Shown: in pieces, positions 54,253 to 62,058 of the stretch
Layout of the letters: every line of letters starts with the position of its first letter
Numbering within the stretch: the first letter of the stretch is position 1
From: Microbacterium sp. RU33B
GTDB taxonomy: Bacteria; Actinomycetota; Actinomycetes; Actinomycetales; Microbacteriaceae
Assembly: GCF_900155915.1 (NCBI RefSeq)
Contig: NZ_FTPO01000001.1
Span: 744,001 to 808,000, forward strand
Direction of reading: 5' to 3'
Length of the DNA stretch: 64,000 bases
Notes under the pieces: model-generated
Told to the model about the DNA's origin: nothing
The model's input: the letters and a program-made list of their open reading frames with translations, nothing else
Database searches by the model: none
Translations under genes and position numbers: made by a program

Positions 54253-54987
54253 ATGACCGTCACCGACACGACCCCCGCCCCCCACGAGGCGGATGCGCCG
54301 CTCGCGCCGATCTACCGACTCGCCGGCGTGACCCGCACCTACCGTCAGAAGGATCGGATCGTGAAGGCCCTCACCGGCGTCGATCTCGACATCGCGGCGG
54401 GGGAGTTCGTCACGATCCAGGGGCCGACGGGAGGCGGCAAGTCGACGCTCCTGCAGCTGCTGGGCGCTCTGGACCGGCCGTCGGCCGGTTCCGTGCTCCT
54501 CGCGGGCACCGACATCGCCCAGGCCTCGCCCGCCGAGCTCGGACGCCTCCGTGCCACCGAGATCGGATTCGTGTTCCAGGGGTTCAACCTCATCCCGACC
54601 CTGACAGCGCACGAGAACGTCGACATGGCGCTCGAGCCGCTCGGACTGTCGCGGCAGGAGCGCGCCGCCCGGGTGACCGAGGCTCTCGTGCACGTGGGTC
54701 TCGACGACCGCGCCGACCACCGGCCGGGGGAGCTCTCCGGCGGTCAGCAGCAGCGTGTCGCGATCGCCCGCGCGATCGTGAAGCGACCCCGTGTGCTGCT
54801 GGCGGACGAGCCCACCGGAAATCTCGACGAGAGCATGCGCGATGAGATCCTCACGGTGCTGCAGGCGCTGAACGCCGAGGGCCTGACGCTGATCGTCGTG
54901 ACCCACGACTCCGCCGTGGCCCGTCGCGCGACCCGTCGGCTGCGACTCGAGAAGGGCACGGTCCGCGACATCACCCGCACCCGGTGA
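54253..54987 (+). CDS. ABC transporter ATP-binding protein, MacB/LolD type
   Basis: This 244-residue ATPase has Walker A GPTGGGKST (about 57-65), the Q-loop VFQGFNLIPTLT, signature LSGGQQQRVAIARA and Walker B LLADEPTGNLD, all as in MacB/LolD. AGGAG lies 8 nt before ATG 54253; an in-frame GTG at 54202 would add 17 residues without a ribosome site. It forms the exporter with the permease upstream. The last helix is shortened, without an obvious further domain. Confidence 0.92.
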   Translation: MTVTDTTPAPHEADAPLAPIYRLAGVTRTYRQKDRIVKALTGVDLDIAAGEFVTIQGPTGGGKSTLLQLLGALDRPSAGSVLLAGTDIAQASPAELGRLRATEIGFVFQGFNLIPTLTAHENVDMALEPLGLSRQERAARVTEALVHVGLDDRADHRPGELSGGQQQRVAIARAIVKRPRVLLADEPTGNLDESMRDEILTVLQALNAEGLTLIVVTHDSAVARRATRRLRLEKGTVRDITRTR

Positions 54988-55000
54988 GCGCGGTGGGCGG

Positions 55001-55993
55001 TCAGGCGCCGGCCGACCGCGCGTAGTCGACGAGGCGATCGAAGACCGCGTCCGTCGAGCTGTCCGGGCTGCCCGGGTGGGGGTGCGCGTCGTACCAGGCC
55101 ACGACGCGCCGCGCGCCCTCATCGAAGGTGATCGTCGTGCGGAAGTCGGGCACGAGCTGCGTGATCTTCGCCGTGTCGAAGACCATCGAGTGCGATCTGT
55201 CGCCCAAGAGTCCGTCGGCGAGGTCGGGAGCGAACGCGGCGATCGCCTGCGATGAGACGTGCACGAGCTCGGCATCCGGGGCGCCGGCGGCCTCGGCCAG
55301 CCAGCGGTAGATCTGGTTCCAGGTCGGGGCGTGGGTGCCCGTGATCGTGAAGGCCTCGCCGATCGCGAGCGGGTTCGACAGGAGTCCGGCGATGCCGACC
55401 GCGACGTCGTCGGAGTGGGTGAGCGTCCACTGGGTCGTGCCGTCGCCGTGCACGATCACGGGCCTGCCGGACCGCATCCGCTCGATGTCGGTGCCCTGGC
55501 CGAGCGTGGGGATGTGGGTCTGGTCGTACGTGTGCGACGGCCGCACGATCGTCGCAGGGAACCCGCGATCCCGGAAGGCGGCGACGAGCAGATCCTCGCA
55601 GGCGATCTTGTCGCGCGAGTACTGCCAGAACGGGTTGCGCAGCGGCGTCGACTCGGTGATCGGCAGTGCCTTCGGCGGCTTCTCATACGCGGATGCCGAG
55701 CTGATGAAGACGTACTGACCGGTCCGCCCTTCGAACACGTCGATGTCGCGGGTGATGTGCTCCGGAGTGAAGGCGACGAACTGCGCGACGGCGTCATACG
55801 ACGTGCTCCCGATCGCGGCGCGCACCGATTCCGGATCGCGCAGGTCGCCCACGAGCGTCTTCACCCCCTCGAGACCGGCGAGGCTCGATCGCCCGCGGGT
55901 GAGGATCGAGACGTCGTGGCCGAGATCGAGCGAGCGGCGCACGCAGGCCCGGCTGATGACACCGGTTCCGCCGAGATACAGGATGCTGGCCAT
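55001..55993 (-). CDS. NAD-dependent epimerase/dehydratase family protein
   Basis: This 330-residue extended short-chain dehydrogenase has the N-terminal GGTGVISRACVRRSL (8-22; a GxxGxxS-like NAD site), VKTLVGDLRD, a YEKPPK segment and the FWQYSRDKIACEDLL helix containing the Tyr-x-x-x-Lys pair (YSRDK). It resembles the nucleotide-sugar epimerase and CSP41-like proteins; substrate unknown. ATG 55993 has TAGGGT 6 nt upstream. Confidence 0.88.
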   Translation of the reverse strand: MASILYLGGTGVISRACVRRSLDLGHDVSILTRGRSSLAGLEGVKTLVGDLRDPESVRAAIGSTSYDAVAQFVAFTPEHITRDIDVFEGRTGQYVFISSASAYEKPPKALPITESTPLRNPFWQYSRDKIACEDLLVAAFRDRGFPATIVRPSHTYDQTHIPTLGQGTDIERMRSGRPVIVHGDGTTQWTLTHSDDVAVGIAGLLSNPLAIGEAFTITGTHAPTWNQIYRWLAEAAGAPDAELVHVSSQAIAAFAPDLADGLLGDRSHSMVFDTAKITQLVPDFRTTITFDEGARRVVAWYDAHPHPGSPDSSTDAVFDRLVDYARSAGA

Positions 55994-55999
55994 CTCCCG

Positions 56000-56005
56000 A
56001 CCCTA
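56000..56005 (-). promoter_or_regulatory. -10 hexamer of leaderless epimerase gene
   Basis: TAGGGT on the minus strand, 6 nt before ATG 55993. The same hexamer serves the divergent corA gene. Confidence 0.55.
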
Positions 56006-56033
56006 CTCGCGCGCCCGCCTCACCTTCCCGCCG

Positions 56034-56039
56034 TAGGGT
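56034..56039 (+). promoter_or_regulatory. -10 hexamer of leaderless corA-type gene
   Basis: TAGGGT, 7 nt before ATG 56047. Confidence 0.55.
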
Positions 56040-56046
56040 TGCACGC

Positions 56047-57069
56047 ATGGCAGTCATCGACACCGGCGTCTATCTCAAGGGCGAGCGCGTCGCCGGCGGA
56101 CTCACTCCCGAAGAGGCGATCGCCGAGGCGCGCCGCGTGCACGGCGTCGTGTGGATCGGCCTGCACCAGTCCGATGCCGACGAGCTCCGCCGCGTCGGCG
56201 AGCTGCTCCTGCTGCATCCGCTCGCCGTCTCGGAGTGTCTGCGCGGCCATCAGCGCGCCAAGCTCGAGCACTACGGCGACCAGACCTTCCTCGTGCTCCA
56301 GCCGGCCCGCTACATCGACGAGTCCGAGACGGTGGAGTTCACCGAGATCGGCGTGTTCGTCGGGCCCGACTTCCTCGTCACGGTGCACGTCGAGGGGGAC
56401 AGCGAAGTCGTGGACGTCCCTCGACTCCGCGAGCGCCTCGAAGCCCACCCCGAAGTCCTGATCCGGGGTTCGTACGCGGGACTGTGGGCGATCCTCGAGA
56501 GCATGATGCATCTCTACCTCCCTGTCGCCGACGGTGTGGAGAACGACATCGACGAGATCGAGGAGCAGCTCTTCAACCGCGATGTCGGAGTGTCGCATCG
56601 CATCTTCAAACTGCAGCGCGAGGTCATCGATCTGCAGCACGCGACATCGCCGCTGGTCGACATGCTCGATCGTCTGCAGCAGATCGTGGCGGCCGCGTCC
56701 GGCAGGACCGATGCGCCGGTCTTCCGCGATCTCGACGACCGCGCACGCCACCTGGTGGCCCGCATCTCCGGGTTCCGGCACACCCTCGACAACGCCCTCA
56801 CCGTGGATGCGACGCTCGCCGATCAGGCCCGCAACGAGGAGATGCGGCGCATGACGGAGACGAGCCTGGAGCAGAGCGACCAGGTGAAGAAGATCTCCTC
56901 GTGGGCGGCCGTGGGCTTCGCGCCCACGATCATCGCCGGGATCTACGGCATGAACTTCCGGTTCATGCCGGAACTGGACCAGTGGTGGGGCTACCCGTTC
57001 GCCCTGTCGCTCATGGTCGCCGCCAGCACGACGCTCTACTTCGTGTTCAAGAAGCGCGGCTGGCTCTAG
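56047..57069 (+). CDS. corA: CorA family magnesium/cobalt transporter
   Basis: This 340-residue channel has the large N-terminal cytoplasmic domain, a long stalk helix, and two C-terminal membrane helices, the first ending in the selectivity motif GMN (GIYGMNFRFMPEL, about 300-312). CorA pentamers admit Mg2+ and also Co2+ or Ni2+. The RKIS-like VKKISSWAAVGFAPTIIAG before the motif is typical. Confidence 0.94.
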   Translation: MAVIDTGVYLKGERVAGGLTPEEAIAEARRVHGVVWIGLHQSDADELRRVGELLLLHPLAVSECLRGHQRAKLEHYGDQTFLVLQPARYIDESETVEFTEIGVFVGPDFLVTVHVEGDSEVVDVPRLRERLEAHPEVLIRGSYAGLWAILESMMHLYLPVADGVENDIDEIEEQLFNRDVGVSHRIFKLQREVIDLQHATSPLVDMLDRLQQIVAAASGRTDAPVFRDLDDRARHLVARISGFRHTLDNALTVDATLADQARNEEMRRMTETSLEQSDQVKKISSWAAVGFAPTIIAGIYGMNFRFMPELDQWWGYPFALSLMVAASTTLYFVFKKRGWL

Positions 57070-57104
57070 CCCTCGCTGCCTGGACGGATGTCGGGAGTCG
57101 GCGC

Positions 57105-57110
57105 TAGCTT
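57105..57110 (+). promoter_or_regulatory. -10 hexamer of leaderless BBE-type oxidase gene
   Basis: TAGCTT, 6 nt before ATG 57117. Confidence 0.55.
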
Positions 57111-57116
57111 CGGCGC

Positions 57117-58454
57117 ATGGATCTCTCCGCGCTGCGCGCCGCCGTGTCCGGGTCGATCATCGCGGCCGCCGATGAGGGGTGGGATGCGGCGCGCGCGTCG
57201 CACGCGGGTTCGGGCTCGCCCGAGGCGATCGTGCGCGTCTCGTCGGTCGACGATGTCAGCGAAGCGGTGCGGTTCGCCGTGCGACAGGATCGAGCCGTCG
57301 TCGTGCGCGGCGGCGGACACAGTGCGTGGAGCACGCTCGCCGACGGGGTGATGATCGACCTCGCCGGGCTCGCCGATGTGGAGGTCGTGGGGGCAGCGAC
57401 GAGGCCCGTCGTGCGGATCGGGGGAGGGGCGGTGTGGGGCGAAGTCGCCCGTGCGCTCGCGCCGCACGCGCTCGGCCTCAGCTCGGGCGACACCGCCTCT
57501 GTCGGGGTCGGAGGTCTCACCCTCGGCGGCGGCATCGGGTGGATGGTGCGGGCGTGGGGTCTCGCCGCCGACCAGCTCGTGGGAGCCCAGCTCGTGACCT
57601 CGAGCGGCGCGGTCGTCGAGGTGTCGGAGACCGAGCATCCCGAACTGCTCTGGGCGCTCCGCGGGGGCGGGGGCAATTTCGGCGTGGTGACGCGCTTCGA
57701 CTTCGCCGCTCATCCTCTCCCCGGGGTGGCGTACGCCGAGCTCGATGTCGAGGGCGACGCGCGACCCGTGCTCCGGGCGCTCCGCACTCTGCTGTCTGAT
57801 GCGCCTCGCGATCTGACGGTGACGTACATGGACGTGCCGTCCATGGATCCGAGCGCGCCGGCCGGCAAGACGATCACCGCGTGCTGGGCCGGCCCTGACG
57901 CCGACGCCCTGCGCGCGGCGTTGTCACCTGTCCTCGGGCTCGATGAGGTCCGCGAGGCGCGTCTGAGCGTCTGCGCCTACCCCGACATCCTGCTCGAGCA
58001 GCCCGCCGCAGACCCCGATCAGCCGTTGCCCGGCTTCATCGGCGGCAACTCCCTCATCGCCGACCTCGATGACGCCGTCATCGACGGACTCGCAGCCTTC
58101 CGGGAGTCGAACGACGCATCCGTGCTGTTCCTGCGTTCCCTCGGCGGTGCGTACGCCGATGTCGCACCCGCCGCGACGCCGTTCCCGGCGCGCGACGCCA
58201 CATGGTTCGTCATGGCGGGGGCGTTCGACATCCCCGGTCTCGTCGACGACGACGACCGCGTCCGCATCTCGGCGGACTGGGATGCGATCGAGGCGCGCGG
58301 CGCGGGCGTGTACGGCAATTTCACCACGACGACGGATCCGACGTTCGTCGGCCGGATGTACTCGGCCGAGGCGATGGCGCGCCTGTCGTCCATCAAGCTC
58401 CGGTGGGATCCGCAGAACGTCTTCTCGAGGAATCACAACGTCGTCCCGTTCTGA
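57117..58454 (+). CDS. FAD-binding oxidoreductase, berberine-bridge-enzyme type
   Basis: This 445-residue flavoenzyme has the PCMH FAD domain with VVRGGGHSAWSTLADGVMIDL (His in GGGHS likely binds FAD covalently, about residue 64), GLSSGDTASVGVGGLTLGGGIGWM and a C-terminal berberine-bridge segment ending RWDPQNVFSRNHNV. The usual second covalent anchor, a Cys in the GxxC position, is replaced by Ser/Gly, so single attachment is expected. Relatives oxidise sugars or natural products. Its last 62 nt overlap the convergent VanZ gene. Confidence 0.9.
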   Translation: MDLSALRAAVSGSIIAAADEGWDAARASHAGSGSPEAIVRVSSVDDVSEAVRFAVRQDRAVVVRGGGHSAWSTLADGVMIDLAGLADVEVVGAATRPVVRIGGGAVWGEVARALAPHALGLSSGDTASVGVGGLTLGGGIGWMVRAWGLAADQLVGAQLVTSSGAVVEVSETEHPELLWALRGGGGNFGVVTRFDFAAHPLPGVAYAELDVEGDARPVLRALRTLLSDAPRDLTVTYMDVPSMDPSAPAGKTITACWAGPDADALRAALSPVLGLDEVREARLSVCAYPDILLEQPAADPDQPLPGFIGGNSLIADLDDAVIDGLAAFRESNDASVLFLRSLGGAYADVAPAATPFPARDATWFVMAGAFDIPGLVDDDDRVRISADWDAIEARGAGVYGNFTTTTDPTFVGRMYSAEAMARLSSIKLRWDPQNVFSRNHNVVPF

Positions 58455-58890
58455 CGGCCAGCATGACCGCGAACCCGATGACGGCGCCGAGCGTGTTCGC
58501 CGCGAGATCGCGCACGTCCGCGACGCGGGTGTCGAGGAAGAGCGCCTGACTCAGTTCGATCGTCCCGCTGAGCACGAGTCCTGCGATCGGCGGGATCCAC
58601 CAGCGGCGTGGGCCGGCCCACAGGACGCACAGGATGCCGAGCGGCACGAACAGCGCGACATTGGCGGCGAACTCGACCACGTCGAACGTGATCCACGCCG
58701 TCGCCGGAGATCGTGCGAGCACCGCGAGCACCGACGCGAGGAGTTCGCCGGCCTCGGGGTCGTACGGCGAAGGCCGCAGAGTCAGCCACGCGACGGCGCT
58801 GAGATACAGCGCCGTCGCGAGGACGAGAAGGGTGCGACGCCGGGTCAGTGCGTGTCTTCGGCTTCGATCTCGGTGCGGTCGCCCGACCAC
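58393..58890 (-). CDS. VanZ family membrane protein
   Basis: This small protein has about four hydrophobic helices with VanZ features: TLLVLATALYLSAVAWLTLRPSPYD, the DVVEFAANVALFVPLG helix and GTIELSQALFLDTRVADVRDLAANTLGAVIG. VanZ-type proteins are linked to glycopeptide resistance in some hosts, but most are of unknown function. The start is uncertain: GTG 58890 is the nearest canonical codon and overlaps gnd by 46 nt, whereas a CTG at 58848 would give the CTGA overlap and put the first helix directly at the N-terminus. The C-terminal basic tail runs under the BBE-type gene. Confidence 0.82.
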   Translation of the reverse strand: MVGRPHRDRSRRHALTRRRTLLVLATALYLSAVAWLTLRPSPYDPEAGELLASVLAVLARSPATAWITFDVVEFAANVALFVPLGILCVLWAGPRRWWIPPIAGLVLSGTIELSQALFLDTRVADVRDLAANTLGAVIGFAVMLAVRTGRRCDSSRRRSADPTGA

Positions 58891-60419
58891 AGGGTGTGGA
58901 AGGTGCCGGGCTTGTCGATGCGCTTGTAGGTGTGTGCGCCGAAGAAGTCGCGCTGGCCCTGGATGAGGGCTGCGGGCAGGCGCTCGGCGCGGAGGCCGTC
59001 GTAGTACGCCAGCGACGACGAGAACGCGGGGGCGGGGATGCCGGAGGCGGCCGCGGCCTGCACGATGTCGCGCCACGCCGACTGCGCGCGGCCGAGGGCC
59101 TCGACGAAGTACGGAGCGGTGAGCAGCACCGGCAGGGCGGGCTCGGCCGCGTAGGCGTCGGCGATGCGGTTCAGGAACTGGGCGCGGATGATGCAGCCCC
59201 CGCGCCAGATCTTGCTGATCGCTCCGAGGTCGATCTGCCAGTCGTACTCGGCCGCACCCGCGCGGATCTCGTCGAAGCCCTGCGAGTACGCGACGATCTT
59301 CGAGGCGTAGAGGGCGAGGCGGACCTGCTCGATGAACGCGTCGGGGTCTTCCACGGACAGCGACTGCTCGGGGCCGGGGAGACCGAGCGAGACTTCGCGC
59401 TGCTCGGGGTGGCTCGACAGCGACCGGGCGAACGTGGCCTCGGCGATGCCCGAGACGGGGACGCCGAGAGAGAGGGCCGTCTGCACCGTCCAGGCCCCGG
59501 TGCCCTTGGCGCCGGCCTGGTCGACGATGACGTCGACGAGGGGGAGGCCGGTGGCGGCATCCACCTGGCGGAGCACCTCGGCGGTGATCTCGATGAGGTA
59601 CGACTCGAGCTCGCCGGTGTTCCATTCGGCGAAGATGTCGGCGATCTCGGCCGGGCTCTTGCCGGTGCCGCGGCGGATCAGGTCGTAGGCCTCGGCGATG
59701 AGCTGCATGTCGGCGTACTCGATGCCGTTGTGCACCATCTTCACGAAGTGGCCGGCGCCGTCGTGGCCGACGTGCGTGACGCACGGCTCGCCCTCGGCGA
59801 CGGCGGCGATCGAGCGCAGGATCGGGCCGAGCGTGACCCACGACTCGTCGGGGCCTCCGGGCATCAGCGACGGCCCGAGGAGGGCGCCCTCCTCACCGCC
59901 CGAGACGCCCATGCCCACGAAGTTGAAGCCGCGCTCGCGCACGGCCTTCTCACGGCGGATGGTGTCGGTGAACAGCGAGTTGCCGCCGTCGACGATGATG
60001 TCGCCCTCTTCGAAGACGTTCATGAGCTCGTCGATGACGGCATCCGTCGCCCGGCCGGCCTTGACCATGATGATCGCCGTGCGCGGCTTCTGCAGCGACG
60101 CCGCGAACTCCACGTACGACTCCGACGGGACGAACCCGGCCTCGGGGTGCTCCGTGACGAGCTCGTCGGTCTTCGCATACGTGCGGTTGAACACGGCCAC
60201 CGTGTTGCCCTCGCGCGATGCGAGGTTGCGGGCGAGGTTCGATCCCATCACAGCGAGGCCGACGACGCCGATGTTGGCCGACGCGGCCGCCTCCGATGCG
60301 GGAGCGCTTCCGCTGACGGGGCCGGTCTCGCGGGGCACGTCCTCTGCGGCAGGTGCGCTCTCGTGGGCGGTCGCGGCCCGGTGCGGGGCCTGGTCGTGAT
60401 CGGTCGAGTTCGAGGGCAC
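58845..60419 (-). CDS. gnd: 6-phosphogluconate dehydrogenase (decarboxylating), NADP-dependent
   Basis: This 524-residue enzyme of the pentose phosphate pathway makes ribulose-5-phosphate. It has the NADP site NIGVVGLAVMGSNLARNLA, GMGVSGGEEGALLGPSLMPGG, the catalytic KMVHNGIEYADMQ and the C-terminal RDFFGAHTYKR. A 46-residue Ala/Pro/Ser-rich extension precedes the first strand, which is unusual. GTG 60419 is supported by AAGGAG 5 nt upstream; a shorter GTG (at VPRETG) is possible. It is divergent from gntK with a shared operator. Confidence 0.95.
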   Translation of the reverse strand: MPSNSTDHDQAPHRAATAHESAPAAEDVPRETGPVSGSAPASEAAASANIGVVGLAVMGSNLARNLASREGNTVAVFNRTYAKTDELVTEHPEAGFVPSESYVEFAASLQKPRTAIIMVKAGRATDAVIDELMNVFEEGDIIVDGGNSLFTDTIRREKAVRERGFNFVGMGVSGGEEGALLGPSLMPGGPDESWVTLGPILRSIAAVAEGEPCVTHVGHDGAGHFVKMVHNGIEYADMQLIAEAYDLIRRGTGKSPAEIADIFAEWNTGELESYLIEITAEVLRQVDAATGLPLVDVIVDQAGAKGTGAWTVQTALSLGVPVSGIAEATFARSLSSHPEQREVSLGLPGPEQSLSVEDPDAFIEQVRLALYASKIVAYSQGFDEIRAGAAEYDWQIDLGAISKIWRGGCIIRAQFLNRIADAYAAEPALPVLLTAPYFVEALGRAQSAWRDIVQAAAASGIPAPAFSSSLAYYDGLRAERLPAALIQGQRDFFGAHTYKRIDKPGTFHTLWSGDRTEIEAEDTH

Positions 60420-60454
60420 GCGTACTCCTTGCGATGGATGCGGGGATCCCCTCC

Positions 60455-60472
60455 AGGGTAGTGCCTCACTAC
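60455..60472. promoter_or_regulatory. Shared operator GTAGTG-CCT-CACTAC between gnd and gntK
   Basis: Perfect 6-3-6 dyad at 60458-60472. It touches the gnd -10 (TACCCT, minus strand 60460-60455) and covers the -35 position of the gntK promoter, so one repressor could control both gluconate genes. Confidence 0.65.
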
Positions 60473-60491
60473 TGCGGGCCGCGGGCTGCGT

Positions 60492-60497
60492 TACGTT
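60492..60497 (+). promoter_or_regulatory. -10 hexamer of leaderless gntK
   Basis: TACGTT, 6 nt before GTG 60504. Confidence 0.55.
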
Positions 60498-60503
60498 CGT
60501 CTC

Positions 60504-61007
60504 GTGCCTGCCTGCATCGTGGTGATGGGCCCGAGCGGATCGGGCAAGTCGTTCGTGGGCGCCCTTCTCGCCGCTCGCCTCGCGGTGCCCTTCGTCGACG
60601 CCGACGACCTGCATCCGCCGGAGAACGTGGCGAAGATGTCGGCCGGCGTCCCGCTCGCCGACGACGACCGGATGCCGTGGCTCGATGTCGTCGGCGCGAC
60701 GCTGTCGTCGCTGGACGGCGGCGGCGTCATCGCCTGCTCCGCCCTCGCGCGGCGCTACCGCGAGCGCATCCTCGCGGTGTGCCCGGCCGCGCAGTTCGTC
60801 GAGCTGCGCGTCACCCGGGACGAGCTCGACGGACGCATGCGCACCCGGCAGCACTTCATGCCGGCTTCGCTCCTGGAGTCGCAGCTGGCCGCGCTCGAGG
60901 GTCTCGAGTCCGACGAGCCGGGCGTCGTCGTGGACAACACCGGAGATGCCACGGCGGTCGTGGCGGCGATCGAGAGCCTGCTGAGAGCCCGTCAGTCCTT
61001 GCGGTAG
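60504..61007 (+). CDS. gntK: Gluconokinase
   Basis: This 167-residue kinase phosphorylates gluconate to 6-phosphogluconate, the substrate of the divergently encoded Gnd. It has the P-loop GPSGSGKS (8-15), DADDLHPPENVAKMSAGVPLADDDRMPWL (about 31-59) and ACSALARRYRE, the standard short GntK form. GTG start with leaderless promoter. The stop overlaps the end of the convergent 43-residue gene by 16 nt. Confidence 0.95.
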   Translation: MPACIVVMGPSGSGKSFVGALLAARLAVPFVDADDLHPPENVAKMSAGVPLADDDRMPWLDVVGATLSSLDGGGVIACSALARRYRERILAVCPAAQFVELRVTRDELDGRMRTRQHFMPASLLESQLAALEGLESDEPGVVVDNTGDATAVVAAIESLLRARQSLR

Positions 61008-61123
61008 GCCGAGCGGCCCATCGTCCAGAAGGCCAGGACGGTGCCGACCAGCCCGACGGCGGTCATGGCGCCGATGATCCAGAGCAGGATGTGCGAGGAG
61101 GTGACGGCGTCGATGTCGAACAT
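60992..61123 (-). CDS. Small single-helix membrane protein (43 residues)
   Basis: I do not recognise a named family. The 43-residue product starts FDIDAVTSSHILLW and has one membrane helix (about 12-32, ending LVGTVLAFW) with a basic C-terminus (GRSAYRKD). GGAGG lies 5 nt before ATG 61123, which supports translation. Antisense overlap with the end of gntK is 16 nt. Function unknown. Confidence 0.7.
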   Translation of the reverse strand: MFDIDAVTSSHILLWIIGAMTAVGLVGTVLAFWTMGRSAYRKD

Positions 61124-61153
61124 GGGGTCCTCCGGGCTCGGGAAACGTGCGTC

Positions 61154-61181
61154 TTCATCGTAGCGGGCCCGCTGGTAGACT
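61154..61181 (+). promoter_or_regulatory. rplY promoter
   Basis: TTCATC (61154-61159) and TAGACT (61176-61181) are spaced by 16 bp, predicting a start near 61187 and an untypically long leader of about 150 nt for this window. Confidence 0.45.
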
Positions 61182-61302
61182 TGAGGCTGAACTTCGGCGA
61201 GGGATGTCCGTCTCAGGGTGAGGCATCCGTGATCGACGCGGTGATGCAGGCTCCCGGCTTTCCTCACGCGCTCGCGTTCGAGTCGAATCCAGACCACCAC
61301 CC

Positions 61303-61321
61303 GGTCCCTGCGTCAGGGGCC
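61303..61321 (+). promoter_or_regulatory. Hairpin just before the rplY ribosome site
   Basis: GGTCCCT (61303-61309) pairs with AGGGGCC (61315-61321; one G-U) around a 5-nt loop, 3 nt before AAGGAG (61325-61330). Suggestive of translational control in the long rplY leader. Confidence 0.35.
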
Positions 61322-61338
61322 CGCAAGGAGAAACCATC

Positions 61339-61956
61339 ATGTCGGAAGACACCAAGGTCGCAGCCGAGCTGCGCGAGAACTTCGGCAAGGGCTACGCCCG
61401 TCGCCTCCGCGCCGCCGGCAAGATCCCCGCGGTCATCTACGGCCACGGCACCGACCCCGTGCACGTCGCCCTCCCGGGTCACCAGATGTCGCTGCTCATC
61501 CGCCGCGCCAACGTCGTGCTCGAGCTCGACGTCGCCGGCAAGGAGCAGCTCACGCTGGTCAAGGACGTCCAGAAGGACCCCGTGCACCAGGTCATCGAGC
61601 ACATCGACCTCCTCGTCGTCCGCAAGGGCGAGAAGGTCCAGGTCGACATCCCGATCAACGTCGTGGGCGAGTCGGCCCCCGGCACGATCGTGAACCTCGA
61701 CGCCGCGAGCATCCTGCTCGAGGTCGAGGCGACCAACATCCCGCAGGGCATCGAGGTCGACGTCGAGGGCCTCGAGGACGGCACGCACATCACGGCCGCC
61801 GACCTCAACCTGCCCAAGGGCGCCACGCTCATCGCCGACCCCGAGACGCTGGTCGTCGCCGTGTCGATCCCGGTCGACACGCTCGAGGCCGAGGAAGAGA
61901 TCGCCGACGCCGACGCGGCCGTCGCCGCCGAGCAGTCGGAGGAAGCGGCCGAGTAA
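61339..61956 (+). CDS. rplY: 50S ribosomal protein L25/general stress protein Ctc
   Basis: This 205-residue protein is the long (TL5/Ctc) form of L25, which binds 5S rRNA. The N-terminal L25 domain has RENFGKGYARRLRAAGKIPAVIYG (about 13-36) and the C-terminal beta domain ends in an acidic tail rich in Glu/Ala. AAGGAG is 8 nt before ATG 61339. The rplY-pth order is widely conserved. Confidence 0.95.
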   Translation: MSEDTKVAAELRENFGKGYARRLRAAGKIPAVIYGHGTDPVHVALPGHQMSLLIRRANVVLELDVAGKEQLTLVKDVQKDPVHQVIEHIDLLVVRKGEKVQVDIPINVVGESAPGTIVNLDAASILLEVEATNIPQGIEVDVEGLEDGTHITAADLNLPKGATLIADPETLVVAVSIPVDTLEAEEEIADADAAVAAEQSEEAAE

Positions 61957-61967
61957 GCCTGCTGTCC

Positions 61968-62038
61968 CGCGAGACCCTGCTTCCGCATCGACACCCCCGC
62001 CCACCGCGCGGGTCTCGATGCAGAGGGAGGGTCTCGCG
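61968..62038 (+). terminator. Nested and competing hairpins between rplY and pth
   Basis: Outer arms CGCGAGACCCT (61968-61978) and 62028-62038 pair perfectly; inner arms GCATCGA (61985-61991) and TCGATGC (62015-62021) also pair. GAGACCC (61971-61977) can alternatively pair with GGGTCTC at 62010-62016, which would break the outer and inner stems. The element ends 2 nt before the purine-rich pth ribosome site. Confidence 0.6.
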
Positions 62039-62058
62039 CGTAGAAGGGAGAGGGATGC

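Noticed and set aside
61187..61338. tRNA-like T-loop (TTCGAGTCGAATCC) in the rplY leader
   Set aside because: No acceptor or anticodon stem can be formed around it.
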